Source: Burkholderiales bacterium (GTDB lineage Bacteria; Pseudomonadota; Gammaproteobacteria; Burkholderiales; Nitrosomonadaceae). From it: a stretch of 64,000 nucleotides of DNA. The notes beneath the pieces were generated by a model, which was not told the origin of the DNA, did no database searches, and saw nothing but the letters and a program-made list of their open reading frames with translations. How positions within the stretch are numbered: the first letter of the stretch is position 1; each line of letters begins with the position of its first letter. The stretch spans positions 372,001-436,000 of the forward strand of contig JACKLU010000001.1 in NCBI GenBank assembly GCA_024235735.1. The letters are read 5' to 3'. The position numbers were made by a program, and so were the translations under genes. Below, piece by piece: positions 45,823 through 54,516 of the stretch.

Positions 45823-46024
45823 CGCTCTTCTTCCTCTTCGTTCTGATGTTTACGTCTCGACCCGCCTGGATATTGGTTGAACTGTTACCTGAATGAATAG
45901 TTTGTGAAGATGATTCGAAAGTCTTCTTAAAGATAAAGCGCAACATCCAGACAACAACCACTACACCAGCACCGGAAAATAACCAATCTTTATTTTTAAT
46001 GACCCAAGCTACAAATTCTTCCAA
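45806..46024 (-). CDS. small membrane protein with GRDVN tail, partner of giant PIN-like protein
   Basis: 72 residues from TTG 46024, chosen because GGAG lies 8 bases upstream; the frame is open to 46048 (80 residues). One membrane helix (WLFSGAGVVVVVWMLRFIF) is followed by a cytosolic tail with SGNSSTNIQAGRDVNIRTKR, nearly the same as the motif at the start of the giant protein. The 3' end overlaps the giant gene by 17 bases, so they are co-translated. The shared motif suggests that the two bind each other or a common ligand, putting the large protein at the membrane. No family recognised. Confidence 0.65.
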   Translation of the reverse strand: MEEFVAWVIKNKDWLFSGAGVVVVVWMLRFIFKKTFESSSQTIHSGNSSTNIQAGRDVNIRTKRKKSDVEDE

Positions 46025-46392
46025 CGAAGTTACTCCATTTACAGACAATATAAGTTATTTCTGTTTATCACTTACGTCATTAAACAGCGGCCATTATTCC
46101 AAATGGTTGGGAACATAGTTTAATAGATGATTGCTCCGCTCTACCATGCAGCCCTGGAATCGACTAACGATAATTATATCTTATCGCTTGTTGAACCAGA
46201 CCTATGGTTCGTGATGACTGATAAGTAAAACCTGTCCACCACGACAAGGAAAACGATTTCAAATACAATTTAAATCACGCAACTCAATCCATATTTTCGC
46301 TCATTTCGATCATTCTGCCGGTGAGAAGAAAGACTAAAATGATCGATTTTTAAACACGCTCATATCGTTTTAAAGGAAACATTGGCGACTGC
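46025..46392. other. upstream region of the GRDVN/PIN operon
   Basis: About 370 bases, AT-rich, no gene. It must hold the promoter of the two-gene minus-strand unit and perhaps that of the small plus-strand gene. No clear -35/-10 pair, operator or repeat was identified. Confidence 0.4.
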
Positions 46393-46629
46393 ATGACCTG
46401 CAGCAATCTGGATATGACCAGCACCAAACAACCAGACGCCAGCCGTAAACTTTATCAATGGCGCTGCAAGAAAAATCACCAGATACTTGAGGCTTATTAT
46501 CTGCGTGAACGTGTGCTGGTTTCCCCTGTGGAATGCTCAGACTACAACAAACGGGGGGCGTGTAAAAAGTCTGTGGGTTATGTATGCATTGTTGACCGTC
46601 AGCCGGATATTGCACTGATCAAAAATTAG
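46393..46629 (+). CDS. small hypothetical protein in island
   Basis: 78 residues, polar, with six Cys (MTCSN, RCKK, VECSDY, GACKK, YVCIV and others) that could form a small zinc-binding or disulphide fold. The body reads like a real protein (KLYQWRCKKNHQILEAYYLRE cut short here), whereas the opposite frame does not. AAAGGA is 16 bases before the ATG, too far for a good ribosome site, so the start is uncertain. No family recognised. Confidence 0.4.
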   Translation: MTCSNLDMTSTKQPDASRKLYQWRCKKNHQILEAYYLRERVLVSPVECSDYNKRGACKKSVGYVCIVDRQPDIALIKN

Positions 46630-46763
46630 GCAGCAAATAAAAAAGTGTGGTAAAAAATGTGGTAACTTTTTTATATTGAGAATATTTATTCAAATATAAC
46701 AATAACTTAATATTGAAATGTGAATACCGCCTTCCCAGATGATTTATTCTCCGCAAATAATCT

Positions 46764-46949
46764 CTAACCTATTGTAATACAAGGATATCTATGCGATTCT
46801 AAATGCCGCATCAGATAAACGCACTGGGTGCAGTGATTATGACGTTTTTCAGGAAGCACCGCCTTGTCGGTTTCGAGTTTCTTGATCCGATTTTCGTATG
46901 TTTTGACCATTGGTGTTGATATCCAGACAAAAAAAGAAGGCTGAAACAA
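46764..46949 (-). pseudogene. possible serine-recombinase C-terminal fragment
   Basis: The minus-strand frame contains MVKTYENRIKKLETDKAVL followed by PEK, which resembles the coiled-coil tail (AYExRIxKLExxKLxLxEK) of large serine recombinases. No catalytic domain remains and no start is evident. If right, it is the scar of the enzyme that brought in part of this island. Identification rests on about 20 residues. Confidence 0.3.
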
Positions 46950-46967
46950 ATCTCAGCCTTCTTTTGT
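46931..46967 (-). terminator. rho-independent terminator
   Basis: AGAAGGCTGA (46935-46944) pairs perfectly with TCAGCCTTCT (46953-46962) over 8 bases. On the minus strand the stem is followed by seven T. It ends the transcript of the exported protein gene whose stop is at 46986, and the TTTT on the other side may serve plus-strand transcripts too. Confidence 0.88.
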
Positions 46968-46985
46968 ATCACGAAACTTTAGGGA

Positions 46986-47486
46986 TTATCTGAATTGCTG
47001 CTGCGCATCCAATTCACCCAGTGCTTTGTCAAATCCTTCCAGGTCGAATTTATTCTGCAGGTTCCGTAATCCTTTCAGGTATTCTTCGACACGATATTTT
47101 TGGCTCAGCTCATGGACCTGTTTCGCCAGATAAGGATCCAACACCTCTAATACACTCAGATCCCACGGTGGACAGCTTAAACATACCGGTGGTATTGGCC
47201 AGCGAGGATGCCATTCCGGATGAATCAACTCCGGCAGCCGTAATAAAACGGGGACACAGCTGGAGGTATTCAGTATTGTATAACCAGTTGCCAAGTAGTT
47301 GTTGATGACGTCAGCTTTCCGAATTTCACAAGCAGAGTACGAAGGCGCGGAAATGTTGGTCTGATCGATTACGCCTGCTTTCTCGGCTGTCACAAACGCG
47401 CTATATATACTGGATCCCGCCAATGCATTCGGGATATATAACATGACCAGTAAAGCCAGAATAGATTTAATCGTCGTGTATTTCAT
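46986..47486 (-). CDS. exported hypothetical protein
   Basis: 166 residues from ATG 47486 (GGAG 8 bases upstream); the frame is open to 47621 but that part lacks a ribosome site. Signal peptide (TTIKSILALLVMLYIPNALAG). The mature part has SACEIRKADV, NTSSCVPVLL, a Pro/Trp-rich stretch (HPEWHPRWPIPPVC), CLSCPPWD, then a charged helical C terminus (LRNLQNKFDLEGFDKALGEL). Cys residues suggest disulphides or metal binding. No family recognised. Followed by a strong terminator. Confidence 0.65.
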   Translation of the reverse strand: MKYTTIKSILALLVMLYIPNALAGSSIYSAFVTAEKAGVIDQTNISAPSYSACEIRKADVINNYLATGYTILNTSSCVPVLLRLPELIHPEWHPRWPIPPVCLSCPPWDLSVLEVLDPYLAKQVHELSQKYRVEEYLKGLRNLQNKFDLEGFDKALGELDAQQQFR

Positions 47487-47804
47487 AACTAGACTCCTTC
47501 TTATCTTATTCATGAGGCGTTCGGCAAAATTCCCTGAATCAGATATCTGTCTCATGCCGAATCGTTTATGACTATAATTAATATACAATTGATAATCTGT
47601 GATTAACCCCACATTACTCATGAATTCGCAACCAAAGGCCTTAATTCAGCGGCCAAGTGTAATCTGCGTTACTCAAACCGAGCGACAAATTCACACCAGA
47701 AAGTTTGAAACAGGACTATTTGACCAGGTAGATTCTGAGCAATGATTAATAAAGTTACTGTCTGGCCATAGCAACCTGTTAATAAAAACCATAGCTTATT
47801 TTTC
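47487..47804. other. divergent intergenic region
   Basis: About 320 bases between the divergent exported-protein and zapE genes. It contains AT-rich sequence where promoters are expected, but I see no clear operator, repeat or terminator. Confidence 0.4.
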
Positions 47805-49031
47805 ATGAAGCAATCCATAATCACAGTCAAAAAAAATACTCCCAGAATTGAGTATCAGGCTTTAATGGAAGCCGGCGAGTTAAAGCCGGATACTGATCAA
47901 ATCAATGCCATTAACGCTCTGGAGCGCCTGCATGAAAAACTGACTCATTATTCCCCTTCAGGTATCCGTAACCGCAATTGGTTGTCACGCCTTTTTTCTC
48001 ATGCTGACGGCACTCTTGTGCCTCCCAGTGGAATATATCTATTTGGCGGCGTTGGCCGGGGGAAATCGATGTTGATGGATTTATTTTATGAAACTGCCCC
48101 GTTGTCGAAGAAGCAGCGCATACATTTTCAAGAATTTATGCTGGATATTCATGCGCGCTTGAAAGTCTGGCACGGTCTTTCAACCCAGCAGCGCAAACTG
48201 GCTTTAAAAGATATCGTCCTTGATAGAAAAATTGACCTTGATGATCCGATTCCAGCCATAGCGCACCAAATTGCCAGCACAACGACATTGCTGTGCTTTG
48301 ACGAATTACAGATTACCGACATTGCCGATGCGATGGTGGTTACACGGTTATTCCAGGAATTGTTTGATCAAGGCGTGGTGGTTGTCTCCACATCCAACCG
48401 GGCGCCGGATGAGCTTTATAAAAACGGTCTAAACCGCCATCGTTTTATCCCATTCATTGATCGTATCAAGGAAAGGATGGAGATTATTCCGCTAAACGGC
48501 CCGATAGACTATCGTTACGATCGACTGAAGGGCGTGGAAACCTACTTTCATCCGGTGAATGACGCAACAACAATGGCATTATCTACCCTTTTCTTTCGAT
48601 TAACAGACCGTAATATCGAAGACCGTGACAAAGTACCCAGCGGCGAACTGATTGTCCAAAGACGCAAACTGTTTGTTCCGAAGTCTGCACGCGGCGTAGC
48701 GGTATTTTCTTTCAAGCGCCTTTGCGCCAATCCTTTGGGAGCAGCGGACTATCTTGCCGTGGCCAAAGCCTACCATACGGTGATCATGGTTGCTATTCCG
48801 CAATTCACATACGAAAATGCCAGTGAGGCTACCCGGTTCATGCATTTTATTGACGCACTATATGAGTATAACGTTAAATTTCTGTGTTCCGCGGCAGCGC
48901 CACCCCAGCAATTATATCGCTCGGGCAATATCGGTTTTGAATTCGAACGCGTGGTCTCACGCCTAATGGAAATGCAATCGAATGATTATCTGATACGCGG
49001 CCACGGTAAATTACCCCCCAAGTCCGCCTAA
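47805..49031 (+). CDS. zapE: AFG1-like ATPase, cell division protein ZapE
   Basis: 408 residues. AAA-type P-loop YLFGGVGRGKSMLMDLFYE, Walker B LLCFDELQITDIADAM, sensor region VVSTSNRAPDELYKNGLNR. Family length is about 360-400. In E. coli ZapE binds FtsZ and matters for division under low oxygen or heat; mitochondrial AFG1 relatives help clear respiratory-complex subunits. No good ribosome site precedes the ATG. It stands alone. Confidence 0.93.
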   Translation: MKQSIITVKKNTPRIEYQALMEAGELKPDTDQINAINALERLHEKLTHYSPSGIRNRNWLSRLFSHADGTLVPPSGIYLFGGVGRGKSMLMDLFYETAPLSKKQRIHFQEFMLDIHARLKVWHGLSTQQRKLALKDIVLDRKIDLDDPIPAIAHQIASTTTLLCFDELQITDIADAMVVTRLFQELFDQGVVVVSTSNRAPDELYKNGLNRHRFIPFIDRIKERMEIIPLNGPIDYRYDRLKGVETYFHPVNDATTMALSTLFFRLTDRNIEDRDKVPSGELIVQRRKLFVPKSARGVAVFSFKRLCANPLGAADYLAVAKAYHTVIMVAIPQFTYENASEATRFMHFIDALYEYNVKFLCSAAAPPQQLYRSGNIGFEFERVVSRLMEMQSNDYLIRGHGKLPPKSA

Positions 49032-49049
49032 AATTTCAATTGCGAAAAC

Positions 49050-49436
49050 TTACCGGTTTATTGATTGTTTCTGCCTGGTGGCGATGATATAACCGACAAC
49101 AGCTCCCAGCAACATACCCAGAGGACTGGCGATAAAAATGCCAACAGTTGCCGCCTGCTGTGCATCGCGCATAATGAGCATTGGCACGAGAAATCCAAAA
49201 ACGAAGCCAAAACCACCCAGAATTAGCGCTCCGCTGAGAACAGCCGCCGCTACGCCAATATTTTTTCCGGAAAGCCATCGCCAGGAATACCAGCCTACCA
49301 ATACGGCAAAAGATAAGGATACTGCGGTATTGATCCATTCTTCAATACCGGTGGTAATCGAGAACATGGTTCTCATAAAAAACAAAATAAGCAAAAAGAT
49401 AATTGAAATGGTTATTAATTTAAGCAGTTGCATCAT
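49050..49436 (-). CDS. small integral membrane protein
   Basis: 128 residues with four hydrophobic segments (LITISIIFLLILFFM; AVSLSFAVLVGWYSW; AAVLSGALILGGFGFVFGFL; IFIASPLGMLLGAVVGYII). Gly-rich helices 3 and 4 suggest tight packing. No family recognised. Next gene on the same strand is the diguanylate cyclase, 31 bases upstream, so they may share a transcript. Confidence 0.65.
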   Translation of the reverse strand: MMQLLKLITISIIFLLILFFMRTMFSITTGIEEWINTAVSLSFAVLVGWYSWRWLSGKNIGVAAAVLSGALILGGFGFVFGFLVPMLIMRDAQQAATVGIFIASPLGMLLGAVVGYIIATRQKQSINR

Positions 49437-49467
49437 CGAAGCAAATTAAAACAATATATGTGCATAA

Positions 49468-51057
49468 TCATGCTGCACGGTAATATAAAGCACGATTTTT
49501 TCCTTCCCGCTTGGCCCGATACATAGCAGAATCCGCGTTGGCAATGAGTATTCCAATGGTTTCACCATCATGCGGATAGACCACAATACCAATACTGGAA
49601 CCAATCGTCACGCTACTATTGTCTTTCAATTGTATTTCCGTTTTGAAACGATTAAGCAGGTTTTCCACAAAATGGTCTATTTCACCGCGACTTTCATCTG
49701 CCACATTAAAAGCGATGACAAATTCATCGCCCCCCAACCGTATCAGAATATCTTCCTTACGAATGGCAGTCTTTAGGCGATTGGCAACTTCAATCAGCAC
49801 GTTGTCTCCTGCTTTGTGGCCAAAATGATCGTTAACCTCCTTGAAACCATCCAGATCAATAAGCAACAGCACCAGCTGTTCATTATTCTTTTTTGCATTC
49901 GCCAGCATGATATCCAGTAATTGCTCTCCCGCACGCCGATTAAACAGCTGCGTCAGCGGATCATGCTCGGATTCATATAAAACACGTTCCATCTGAAAGG
50001 TACGTTCCGTTACATCAATAACAAGCCCTTCAATCAGAGCTTCTTCATTTTTGTTTTGATCACTATGCACAATCGAAAATAGACAGTGCAGCCATCTTTC
50101 TTCACCGCGACAAGCCTGCTCAAGTTGAAGATCGCACGCCACGGACTTGTGCGTCTCGAGAATATCATTCAGCAAATCATGAACCCGATGCGGATCTGAA
50201 AACAGCTCGGGTAGATAAATATTTTTCTTTTTTAACCGGCGCTCTATCCCGGCTATACCCACTATTTTCTGAAAAGCTCTATTGGAGGATTTCAAATGAA
50301 AGTTTCGATCCAGCAGAAAAATTCCGGCGCTGGCGCGTTCAAAAATCAGTCTGAAATGTTTCTCCATGACCTCGACCTGATTACGCAGCCGCCGTTCCTG
50401 TGCGAGAGTGTCACTCACTGAAACAAGCAACTTGTTGATGTCGGACACTAAATTGCCAATTTCATTATTTTCATATCCTTTGGGGCAATACAGGCGATCA
50501 TCATCGCCTGGCTTGATGCTATGCAGATTGTTCGCGATCGACTGAATCGGCGTCGTCAGCAAACGCCGCATCATAATCAGCACCAGTATAGCCACGGTAA
50601 TAATCAGAACAAGCAGAATCAACATCTGCTCCAACGCGGCATGCATGACAGATTGGTTAAGCAATTCCTTGTTCAGTCGGACTTGCAACACACCCACCAG
50701 ATCTGAAGCTTCAAATGGGTTATACAGTGGAAAAAACAAAAAGGTAGATGCATCCAGTAACGCAGCGTCTGTGGATACAATTTTCATGCCTGTTCTGCTC
50801 GTCAGGACAGCAGCTGAAATGATATCGTTTTCCAGCAACCCATCAATAACTTCTCTCGCCAGATCATCGTTATCAAGATACGCCGAAATTTCTGCTGGGA
50901 TTTTTACTGTCACAAACAACTGCTCAATGGCCTTTTCCATGTCAGTCTGTTGTGCAGTCAAATTATAAAAATAAAACACTGTTGACGTGACAATAGCAAA
51001 GAAAACAGCGCCAGAAGTCACTAACCGGGTGACATGTAAATGTAACTTATGATTCAT
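49468..51057 (-). CDS. membrane diguanylate cyclase (HAMP-PAS-GGDEF)
   Basis: 529 residues: membrane helix (SGAVFFAIVTSTVFYFYNL), periplasmic loop of about 110 residues, second helix (MLILLVLIITVAILVLIMM), HAMP-like linker, PAS domain (about 225-350; FERASAGIFLLDRNFHL), and GGDEF at 442-446 (IRLGGDEFVIAF). The I-site RKED lies 5 residues before GGDEF, so product inhibition is expected. The core is intact, hence c-di-GMP synthesis; there is no EAL domain. The periplasmic part is probably the sensor, ligand unknown. Confidence 0.93.
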   Translation of the reverse strand: MNHKLHLHVTRLVTSGAVFFAIVTSTVFYFYNLTAQQTDMEKAIEQLFVTVKIPAEISAYLDNDDLAREVIDGLLENDIISAAVLTSRTGMKIVSTDAALLDASTFLFFPLYNPFEASDLVGVLQVRLNKELLNQSVMHAALEQMLILLVLIITVAILVLIMMRRLLTTPIQSIANNLHSIKPGDDDRLYCPKGYENNEIGNLVSDINKLLVSVSDTLAQERRLRNQVEVMEKHFRLIFERASAGIFLLDRNFHLKSSNRAFQKIVGIAGIERRLKKKNIYLPELFSDPHRVHDLLNDILETHKSVACDLQLEQACRGEERWLHCLFSIVHSDQNKNEEALIEGLVIDVTERTFQMERVLYESEHDPLTQLFNRRAGEQLLDIMLANAKKNNEQLVLLLIDLDGFKEVNDHFGHKAGDNVLIEVANRLKTAIRKEDILIRLGGDEFVIAFNVADESRGEIDHFVENLLNRFKTEIQLKDNSSVTIGSSIGIVVYPHDGETIGILIANADSAMYRAKREGKNRALYYRAA

Positions 51058-51363
51058 TTCGTTAAATTCCGTTGACGCCTATATAATCACTATTCCAGAC
51101 TACGTTGAATTTTATCATCCAATTACGGTTGGAGTATTTTTATAATTCCAAACATGCTCAGCTTCCGTCAGTCCGAGGGCTCACCAGACTACCGAAAATA
51201 CCCACCTCAAATGCAGTTTGGTGAATAACGGCAGCAGCGTTCAAAACTACGGCGAGGAGAAAGAAAGAAACAGAGTCGTGCACATGGCCAGCAAATAGCC
51301 TTGAATCCTGTCACGAAACACAGCGAGCTCGCGTCATGACTGATCGCCTGGATCTGAAATGAA
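51058..51363. other. intergenic region before lysS promoter
   Basis: About 300 bases without a gene. prfB, the usual partner of lysS in many proteobacteria, is not here. Short frames look random. The lysS promoter follows. Confidence 0.4.
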
Positions 51364-51392
51364 TTACGTAACCCGATCGCCATGCGTATAAT
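51364..51392 (+). promoter_or_regulatory. sigma-70 promoter of lysS
   Basis: -35 TTACGT (51364-51369), 17-base spacer, consensus -10 TATAAT (51387-51392), 49 bases before the lysS ATG. The -10 is perfect and the spacing ideal; the -35 is moderate. Confidence 0.65.
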
Positions 51393-51441
51393 AGGCGCTT
51401 TTCCAAAAAACTTATCGTTGATCCACTGTTAATACGCAAAC

Positions 51442-52956
51442 ATGACTCAGGAAACTTCGCATCTCCCATCACTTCATCAGGATGAAAATCAGATCATAAC
51501 AGAGCGTCGCGCCAAGCTAAGCGCACTGCGTCAGAAAGGTGATGCTTTTCCAAATACCTTTCGCCGCGAGCATCTAGCTGCGACACTGCACGCACAATAT
51601 GGAGAGCAGCCCAAGGAAGCTCTGGAAAACACGCCGGTGTCTGTAAGCGTCGCTGGGCGGATGATGCTCAAACGTGTCATGGGCAAGGCGAGTTTCGCGA
51701 CCATTCAGGATATGAGCGGACGCATACAGTTATTCATCTCCAACAACGATACCAGTGAATCCGCGCATGCGGCATTCAAACACTATGACCTAGGCGATAT
51801 TCTGGGGGCTGCGGGTACTTTGTTTAGAACACAAACCGGAGAACTCTCAATTCGGGTTAATCACCTGCAATTACTGACAAAATCACTACGCCCCTTGCCG
51901 GAAAAATTTCATGGCCTGACTGATCAGGAACAAAAATATCGCCTGCGCTATCTCGATCTGATGACCAATGAAAACACACGCCGGGTTTTTACCGTGCGCT
52001 CCCGGATTATTCAGGCAATGCGCGATTTTTTTGTGGCACGTAATTATCTGGAAGTGGAAACACCTATGATGCACCCGATCCCCGGTGGCGCCACGGCGCG
52101 GCCGTTCATCACGCATCATAATGCACTTGATATGGAATTATTTTTGCGCATCGCACCCGAGTTGTACCTCAAGCGATTGGTGGTCGGCGGTCTGGAGAAA
52201 GTTTTTGAAATCAACCGGAATTTCAGAAATGAAGGCATCTCCACACGGCATAACCCGGAATTTACCATGCTCGAATTCTACGAAGCCTATCAGGACTTCA
52301 ACTACTTAATGGACTTTACCGAGGAATTATTGCGTGCTGTGGCGGAAACAGTTCTTGGCGCGCCGACAGTAATCTATCAGCAACGCGAAATAGATTTCAG
52401 TCAATCTTTCGCGCGAATGACTATCACACAGGCTATCATGAAATATCATCCTGAATATACTGAAGCGCAACTCAATGATCGTAATTTTCTGATCAGTCGT
52501 CTGGCGGCATTGAATATTCCTTACTCTTCCAGCGATGGTATCGGCGGTCTGCAATTATCACTTTTTGACAACACAACAGAGCATTTGCTCTTCGAACCAA
52601 CATTTATCGTTGATTACCCTGCCGAAGTATCGCCACTGGCCCGGCGCAATAATCTTAATCCTGAAATTACCGACCGCTTTGAACTATATATTGCCGGACG
52701 CGAAATTGCCAATGGATTTTCCGAACTGAATGATCCGGAGGATCAAGCAGCCCGGTTTATGGAACAAGCTCAGGCAAAAGAAGCCGGAAACCACGAAGCA
52801 ATGCACTATGATGCTGATTATATCCGTGCATTGGAATACGGACTGCCACCAACTGCGGGCGAAGGCATCGGCATTGATCGGCTGGTCATGTTGTTTACCG
52901 ACAGCCCGAGTATCCGCGATGTTATTTTATTTCCGCAGCTGCGCAGAGAAGAATAG
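51442..52956 (+). CDS. lysS: lysyl-tRNA synthetase, class II
   Basis: 504 residues. N-terminal OB fold for the anticodon (VSVAGRMMLKRVMGKASFA), then the class II core: motif 2 FRNEGISTRHNPEFTMLEFY, and motif 3 GEGIGIDRLVMLFT. Charges tRNA-Lys. Transcribed alone from its own promoter; converges on xerD with about 32 bases between, where CAGGA/TCCTG forms a small hairpin. Confidence 0.98.
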   Translation: MTQETSHLPSLHQDENQIITERRAKLSALRQKGDAFPNTFRREHLAATLHAQYGEQPKEALENTPVSVSVAGRMMLKRVMGKASFATIQDMSGRIQLFISNNDTSESAHAAFKHYDLGDILGAAGTLFRTQTGELSIRVNHLQLLTKSLRPLPEKFHGLTDQEQKYRLRYLDLMTNENTRRVFTVRSRIIQAMRDFFVARNYLEVETPMMHPIPGGATARPFITHHNALDMELFLRIAPELYLKRLVVGGLEKVFEINRNFRNEGISTRHNPEFTMLEFYEAYQDFNYLMDFTEELLRAVAETVLGAPTVIYQQREIDFSQSFARMTITQAIMKYHPEYTEAQLNDRNFLISRLAALNIPYSSSDGIGGLQLSLFDNTTEHLLFEPTFIVDYPAEVSPLARRNNLNPEITDRFELYIAGREIANGFSELNDPEDQAARFMEQAQAKEAGNHEAMHYDADYIRALEYGLPPTAGEGIGIDRLVMLFTDSPSIRDVILFPQLRREE

Positions 52957-52988
52957 CAGGATTATTCCGGATTCCTGCCTTCTCAGAC

Positions 52989-53903
52989 TCAACCTCTGGG
53001 ATGATGTTTGGTGTGAAGCTGCTTCAAACGCTCGCTCGCAATATGCGTATAAATCTGCGTTGTGGAAATATCCGAATGTCCCAGCAGCAACTGTACAACT
53101 CGCAAATCTGCTCCGTGGTTTAACAAATGCGTCGCAAAAGCATGGCGTATCGTATGGGGTGACAGTGGCTTGCTTATGCCGACCGCTTTGGCGTGCCGCT
53201 TGATCAGATACCAGAATGCCTGCCTCGTCATCGCACCGCCACGGGCGGTAACAAAAACAGTATCAGTCACAATACCTTGCAGCAACAGAGGACGCGCCTG
53301 CCGCGTATAGCGATTCAGCCATTCCATGGATTCCTCACCGAGCGGTGTCAGGCGTTCCCGCATGCCTTTACCCATCACCCTGACCACACCCATGTCCTGA
53401 CTGACCTGAGAATATTTCAGATTGATCAACTCCGATACTCGCAATCCGCTGGCATACAGTACTTCCAGCATAGCCCGGTCACGCAGACCTAGCGAACTGT
53501 TCAGATTCGGCGCCTGCAGTAGCAGTTCGACTTCCTGTTCAGTCAGGCTTTCAGGCAGATTGCGTATCAGCTTTGGTGCTGCGATATTCAAACTCGGATC
53601 AATCGCGATTTTTCCCTGACGCAGCAAATAGCGGAAAAATCGCTTCAGACTGGATAATTCCCGGCTGGTAGTGCTGGCCTTTTTCTTCGCATCTACTCTC
53701 GAGGCCAGAAAATTAAGCAAATCCGCATGCGTTGCATCAATTATGTGCTCTTTCTTATGGTTGTTATGACGACTGAGCCAGTCCGCGAAAACCTGCAAAT
53801 CATTACGATAACTTTGCAGCGTATTACGTGCGAGACCATCTTCGAGCCATAGCGTATCGAAGAATTCGTCAAAAATTGCGGCATTTTGTTCAGATACTTT
53901 CAT
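52989..53903 (-). CDS. xerD: tyrosine recombinase XerD
   Basis: 304 residues. SAM-like core-binding domain (LWLEDGLARNTLQSYRNDL), and the catalytic domain with VLYASGLRVSELINL (Arg), LSPHTIRHAFATHLLNHGAD (H-x-x-R), LLGHSDISTTQIYTH with the nucleophilic Tyr. Resolves chromosome dimers at dif with XerC. Core gene rather than an island integrase, given its length and family wording. Its start overlaps the ogt stop by 14 bases. Confidence 0.95.
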   Translation of the reverse strand: MKVSEQNAAIFDEFFDTLWLEDGLARNTLQSYRNDLQVFADWLSRHNNHKKEHIIDATHADLLNFLASRVDAKKKASTTSRELSSLKRFFRYLLRQGKIAIDPSLNIAAPKLIRNLPESLTEQEVELLLQAPNLNSSLGLRDRAMLEVLYASGLRVSELINLKYSQVSQDMGVVRVMGKGMRERLTPLGEESMEWLNRYTRQARPLLLQGIVTDTVFVTARGGAMTRQAFWYLIKRHAKAVGISKPLSPHTIRHAFATHLLNHGADLRVVQLLLGHSDISTTQIYTHIASERLKQLHTKHHPRG

Positions 53904-54369
53904 GTTTCAATAACCAACGTTTAATTTCCAAAGGATCACCTTCACTGGCATTCATAAAACCACCCAATCCACCATTCTTGGCAATAATCCTGTGACACGG
54001 AATAATAATTGGGATTTTGTTCGCTCCGCAGGCCCGTCCCACCGCTCTGGGCGCAGAATGTATTACTGCGGCAATCTCCGCATAGCTGGTCGTCTGCCCA
54101 CACGGTATTTCCTGAATTTTCTGCCACACCCTGCGTTGATGAACCGTGCCGCTGATATGCAGCGAAAGGTCAAATATAAACTTCGGGTTAGACAGATAAG
54201 CCTGCAACTGCGCACAAACTTCCTTTGCCAAGCGTGTATCCGGTTTCTGTAATGGCGTATCTATCGGCAAATAATCGATTTCGGTTAACCAGTCTTCTTC
54301 TGTGCAGATACCTAAAACTGCAAATGGCGCAAATAACTTTGCCTGATATTTTTTGTTGTGACTAACCAT
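53890..54369 (-). CDS. ogt: methylated-DNA-protein cysteine methyltransferase
   Basis: 159 residues. Active-site IPCHRIIAKNGGLGGF with the acceptor Cys; upstream VWQKIQEIPCGQTTSYAEIA and AVGRACGANKIPI fit the helix-turn-helix DNA-binding half. Removes O6-methylguanine in one suicidal transfer. Overlaps xerD by 14 bases, so the two are co-expressed. Ogt versus AdaB cannot be told apart with certainty. Confidence 0.92.
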   Translation of the reverse strand: MVSHNKKYQAKLFAPFAVLGICTEEDWLTEIDYLPIDTPLQKPDTRLAKEVCAQLQAYLSNPKFIFDLSLHISGTVHQRRVWQKIQEIPCGQTTSYAEIAAVIHSAPRAVGRACGANKIPIIIPCHRIIAKNGGLGGFMNASEGDPLEIKRWLLKHESI

Positions 54370-54516
54370 TGTTCGATATCCCTGCTTAGGGCGATATTCC
54401 GAAAGTTTGATGCGAAATTATACACGCATAAGTAGACTTGCTAATTGTACTAAAGTTGCATAAACCGCCAGACTCGATATCGAACAATCGAATATAAGCA
54501 AGCGTTTTCGCTATCT

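Noticed and set aside
46370..46615. 81-codon frame on the minus strand
   Set aside because: It is opposite the more protein-like 46393-46629 frame and shows no family features or ribosome site.
39600..46629. Direct repeat of the tRNA-Ser 3' end as island att site
   Set aside because: I looked for the CGAATCCCGCCTTCTCC end downstream and found none by eye, so the island borders remain unproven.
52989..53903. XerD gene as an island integrase
   Set aside because: Length, family wording and overlap with ogt fit the core chromosomal XerD.
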